Notes under the pieces: model-generated
Told to the model about the DNA's origin: nothing
Database searches by the model: none
Seen by the model: only the letters and a program-made list of their open reading frames with translations
Program-made: the position numbers and the translations under genes
In this document: one piece after another, positions 61,164-64,000 of the stretch
How the letters are laid out: each line of letters starts with the position of its first letter
Position numbering within the stretch: the stretch's first letter is position 1
NCBI GenBank assembly: GCA_904419745.1
Contig: CAJFSS010000004.1
Location: 1-64,000 of the forward strand
Source: Candidatus Pseudoruminococcus merdavium
GTDB lineage: Bacteria > Bacillota > Clostridia > Oscillospirales > Ruminococcaceae
DNA: 64,000 nt
Direction: 5' to 3'

Positions 61164-61256
61164 AGAGAGTTTTAGCGGGGGCGGAACCTGATGGGGAAGC
61201 CTCCGTTTTTTCATTACTGCGATCGGCAATTCGACAATTGGGAAAGGATGGTTCGG

Positions 61257-62093
61257 ATGAAATTATGGGAATACCGGGAGAGCGCCGACTATATTCAGAA
61301 AAGAGCGGGAATTGTAGGAGAAACCGCAGTTGTGTTGGGAAGCGGGTTTGGAATTTTGTCGGATGAATTGGAAGACAGCCGGGATGCCGCCTGTACGGAA
61401 ATACCTTATTCAGAAATCCCCCATTTTCCGGTGTCAACAAACCCTTCTCATGCGGGCAGGCTTCTGTTCAAACAGATCAATGGGAGGCAAATCCTGCTTC
61501 TCTCCGGACGGTTTCATTATTATGAGGGCTATTCCGCGGAACAGGTCGCTTACTATGTAAGGGTGCTCCATCTGCTGGGGATTAAGAACCTGGTGCTCAC
61601 CAATGCCGCCGGAGGAATCGGCGAGCATTTACAGGTGGGGGATCTCGTTTTAATCCGGGATCATATCAAGTTATGCGCACAAAGCCCCGCGATTGGTTCC
61701 CATTTCCCAGCGTTTGGAGAACGTTTTTTTGATATGACGGATACTTACAGTACCCATCTCCGGGAAATTGCGAAAAACTGTGCGCGGCAGATGGGATATG
61801 ATCTCAAAGAGGGAGTCTATGCCTTTATGGCCGGGCCGCAGTATGAGACTCCGGCTGAAATTCGGGCGTTAAAGATACTGGGCGCGGATTTGGTCGGGAT
61901 GTCCACCGTTTTTGAAGCGATTGCGGCGCGCCAGTGCCGGATGAATCTGCTCGGGTTATCCTGCGTAACAAATCTTGCCGCGGGCATTGCCTCGGGGGAA
62001 TTGGCCGATGGAGAAGTGATCGAACAGGCGTCCCAGATTGCAAATACGGCCAAGGAACTACTCACACGTATTTTATGCCATTTGAAACCGTAG
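61257..62093 (+). CDS. punA: Purine nucleoside phosphorylase (trimeric type)
   Basis: A 278-residue phosphorylase. LGSGFGIL (phosphate loop), LSGRFHYYEGY, LTNAAGGIG, FMAGPQYETPAEIR and VGMSTVFEAIAAR with CVTNLAAG match class-I low-molecular-mass PNP, which cleaves inosine and guanosine with phosphate. ATG 61257 is better spaced from AAAGGATGG than ATG 61248. The next gene is an MTA/SAH deaminase-type amidohydrolase, which could feed it. Confidence 0.92.
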   Translation: MKLWEYRESADYIQKRAGIVGETAVVLGSGFGILSDELEDSRDAACTEIPYSEIPHFPVSTNPSHAGRLLFKQINGRQILLLSGRFHYYEGYSAEQVAYYVRVLHLLGIKNLVLTNAAGGIGEHLQVGDLVLIRDHIKLCAQSPAIGSHFPAFGERFFDMTDTYSTHLREIAKNCARQMGYDLKEGVYAFMAGPQYETPAEIRALKILGADLVGMSTVFEAIAARQCRMNLLGLSCVTNLAAGIASGELADGEVIEQASQIANTAKELLTRILCHLKP

Positions 62094-62124
62094 TTGTCAA
62101 ACAAGATGAGAGGAGGAACTGCTG

Positions 62125-63366
62125 TTGTTATTTTCCGATATCACGATTTTAGATGAACAGTTTTGCATGAAAAAACACCAATATGTCCTGACGGAAGGGG
62201 CATTGATTAAAAGCATTTCCCAGGTTCCCCCACAGGATTACACAGGGGAAGTCTATTCCGGAAAAAACAAGCTCCTGGTGACCGGTCTATATAATCTCCA
62301 TACCCACGCGGCAATGACTCTGTTGCGTGGGTATGGAGAGGGGCTTCCACTCCAGAGATGGCTGACAGAACGGGTTTTCCCTTTTGAAGACCACATGACG
62401 GATGAGGATGCCTATTGGGGAGCCCTGCTGGGGTTTTCAGAAATGCTCCGTTGCGGAACCGTTTCGGCAAGTGATATGTACCTGTTTCCAGACGGTGTAG
62501 CCCGGGCGGCGGTGGACAGCGGGATTAAGCTCAATCTTGCGGCGCCGGGCGGACGTAAACGTATTCTGGCTTACCATGGAGCAGCGGATGGACGTCTTCG
62601 GTGCGATGCAAACCTGCACAGTGAATATACGACAACCGAGGAAGAAGCCAGGGAGGAAGTTGAGCTTGCGAAAGAGTACCATTTGGGATATCAGGTGCAT
62701 CTTTCGGAGACAAAGTTGGAACATGAAGAGTGCAAAGTAAGACACCAAGGGATGACCCCGGCGCAGTATCTTGCCTCCTTAGGGGTATTTGATGTACCGG
62801 TTACCGCGGCGCATTGTGTTTGGCTGGATCAAGAGGATATCCGCTTGTTTGCAGAACGTGGAGCAACGATTGTCCACTGCCCGCAGAGCAACTTGAAACT
62901 TGGCAGTGGGATAGCCCCGATTGCCCGGTATCTGGAAGCAGGGATTTCGGTCGGGATTGGGACCGACGGTACTTCGAGCAACAACAACCTGGATTTACTT
63001 GAGGAAATGCAGGATGCAAGCTTACTGATGAAAGGGAGTACTGGGGACCCTGCACTGGGGACGGCAGCGGAAATCCTGCATATGGCCACGGCTGCGGGCG
63101 CAAAAGCCCAGCAGCGTGAACACTGTGGATGCCTGAAAGCGGGTAATCGGGCGGATTTGATGGTTGTGGATATGGATACTCCGGCCTTTACCCCGTTTTT
63201 AGACGCAGGAAATTCCCTGTTGTATGCTGCAAATTCCCGAGACGTCGTATTAACAATGGTTGATGGGAAAGTCGTCTTCCGGGACGGTGTGTTTCTTACC
63301 GTGGATATGCAGCGTGTTCTTTGGGAATGCCGGCAGCGGTTTGCAAGGATTACCGCAGGGCTTTGA
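62125..63366 (+). CDS. mtaD: 5-Methylthioadenosine/S-adenosylhomocysteine deaminase-type amidohydrolase
   Basis: A 413-residue zinc amidohydrolase. GLYNLHTHAAMTLLRGYGEGLPLQRWL contains the first H-x-H, and YQVHLSETKLEHE, AAHCVWLDQED, IVHCPQSNLKLGSGIAP and GIGTDGTSSNNNLDL supply the rest of the site. The TTG start at 62125 has AGGAGGA at 7-bp spacing. It deaminates MTA, SAH or adenosine-like compounds; the exact substrate needs assay. The upstream PNP supports purine salvage. Confidence 0.9.
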   Translation: MLFSDITILDEQFCMKKHQYVLTEGALIKSISQVPPQDYTGEVYSGKNKLLVTGLYNLHTHAAMTLLRGYGEGLPLQRWLTERVFPFEDHMTDEDAYWGALLGFSEMLRCGTVSASDMYLFPDGVARAAVDSGIKLNLAAPGGRKRILAYHGAADGRLRCDANLHSEYTTTEEEAREEVELAKEYHLGYQVHLSETKLEHEECKVRHQGMTPAQYLASLGVFDVPVTAAHCVWLDQEDIRLFAERGATIVHCPQSNLKLGSGIAPIARYLEAGISVGIGTDGTSSNNNLDLLEEMQDASLLMKGSTGDPALGTAAEILHMATAAGAKAQQREHCGCLKAGNRADLMVVDMDTPAFTPFLDAGNSLLYAANSRDVVLTMVDGKVVFRDGVFLTVDMQRVLWECRQRFARITAGL

Positions 63367-63510
63367 ACCTCTGCGCATAATTTGTCCCATGTTCTGAATA
63401 AAAATAGTGCTGGTACCCGATTCTGTTAATAAGTCGGATTTCTGTCGAAAAGACGAGATCAATCAATGGACTCCGGCAGGATACCGGAAAGAAAAGGCGG
63501 TGCGGCACAT

Positions 63511-64000
63511 ATGCGGCAAGACAGGGGTAAGAAAAAACAGAGTTTTTTGCATGGCGCAATGATTTTGGCAGCGGCAACTGTGGTGGTCAAACTGATAGGC
63601 GCCTTTTTCAAAATCCCTCTTTCTATCCTGATTGGTGGGGAGGGAATGGGATACTTTACAACGGCTTATGGACTGTATAACCCGATTGTAGCGCTTGCAG
63701 TGGCGGGACTTCCCGTGGCCGTTTCCAAGGTAGTGGCTGCAAATGCCGCAGCTAGAAGATATCGGGATGTCCGCCGCATTTTTTTCCTGTCCAAACTTTT
63801 TTTGGCGGCGGCCGGCCTTGTGGGAGTCGGGATTATGCTGCTGGGAAGCGGTCTGTTTGTGGATCTTTCCGGCAATCCTGGAGCTTGGTGGTCTGTCATC
63901 GCCATTTCCCCCGCCCTTTTCTTTAGCTGCTTGATGGCGGCTTATCGAGGCTATTATGAGGGGCTTCGTAATATGTACCCTACGGGAGCTTCCCAGGTTA
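63511..64000 (+). CDS. SpoVB/MurJ-like lipid flippase, partial (N-terminal part)
   Basis: 163 codons are present; the gene continues past the right edge. The start KKQSFLHGAMILAAATVVVK, then KLIGAFFKIPLSILIG and NPIVALAVAGLPVAVSK fit the SpoVB branch of the MOP/MviN flippase family, with four helices visible. SpoVB acts in spore cortex peptidoglycan precursor flipping, so this supports a sporulating host. ATG 63511 follows AAAGGCGG. Confidence 0.85.
   Translation, partial: MRQDRGKKKQSFLHGAMILAAATVVVKLIGAFFKIPLSILIGGEGMGYFTTAYGLYNPIVALAVAGLPVAVSKVVAANAAARRYRDVRRIFFLSKLFLAAAGLVGVGIMLLGSGLFVDLSGNPGAWWSVIAISPALFFSCLMAAYRGYYEGLRNMYPTGASQV

Noticed and set aside
61165-61215. Hairpin with T run before the PNP gene as a terminator
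   Set aside because: The stem around CCTCCG is short and imperfect and I could not draw a stable pairing.

Overview
The window looks like chromosome of an anaerobic, spore-forming member of the Clostridia (Firmicutes), probably of the Ruminococcaceae/Oscillospiraceae type. The reasons are a T-box leader, strong GGAGG ribosome-binding sites with several TTG and GTG starts, an electron-bifurcating [FeFe] hydrogenase operon, rubrerythrin with a PerR/Fur regulator, CdaA/CdaR, a YfhO family protein, HemZ, a DUF3343 protein and a SpoVB-type flippase at the right edge. Base composition is near half G+C by eye, except for an AT-rich patch at about 15.97-17.5 kb. I see no rRNA, CRISPR array, transposase or phage structural gene.

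Layout. 0.3-1.9 kb: two cell-wall genes (Amidase_6 and GH25 lysozyme with two LysM repeats). 1.9-8.0 kb, minus strand: DegT aminotransferase, PepD, a 59-residue ribbon-helix-helix protein, and a T-box-controlled operon of a YkvI-like transporter and an iron-ADH-family dehydrogenase. 8.2-14.9 kb: cinA, an AadA-like nucleotidyltransferase, a methyltransferase, lexA, typA and a Nudix hydrolase. 15.0-17.5 kb: tRNA-Arg(ACG), then three uncharacterised genes in the AT-rich patch, one resembling a degenerate sigma factor. 17.7-21.1 kb: an AraC regulator divergent from a MATE/MFS transporter pair. 21.2-23.9 kb: rsmE-prmA and two small ribbon-helix-helix genes. 24-29.9 kb: a polysaccharide deacetylase, ispD-ispF, a PepV-type peptidase, an RNA methyltransferase, an unknown gene and a GNAT enzyme. 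30.0-31.2 kb: rubrerythrin and PerR. 31.6-36.6 kb: hydrogenase operon (NuoE-like, GHKL ATPase, 2Fe-2S ferredoxin, NuoF-like, HydA). 36.9-40.5 kb: pgk, tpiA, gpmI. 40.6-42.1 kb: an M20 amidohydrolase preceded by a gene encoding only an M20 lid domain. 42.5-52.3 kb: YfhO, a DUF3343/class V aminotransferase pair, cdaA-cdaR, an FAD oxidoreductase and a transglutaminase-like protein. 52.4-57.1 kb: recJ-rel-dtd. 57.5-61.2 kb: an MBL-fold hydrolase, hemZ, a uridine kinase-like gene and a zinc-ribbon protein. 61.2-64 kb: purine nucleoside phosphorylase, MTA/SAH deaminase and the start of a SpoVB-like flippase.

How the parts fit together. The 31.6-40.5 kb block is the fermentative core: lower glycolysis makes NADH, and the HydABC-type hydrogenase can oxidise NADH together with reduced ferredoxin to form H2. 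Two dyads matching the consensus of the NADH-sensing repressor Rex lie upstream of the hydrogenase operon. PerR and rubrerythrin form an adjacent peroxide-defence unit with their own dyads.

Most unusual items: the T-box with a probable leucine specifier in front of a YkvI-family transporter; the stand-alone M20 lid-domain gene; the AT-rich patch with a sigma-like protein overlapping an unknown partner; three orphan ribbon-helix-helix genes flanked by perfect palindromes; and the DUF3343/class V aminotransferase pair. Everything here was read by eye. Family names rest on visible motifs, not on database searches.
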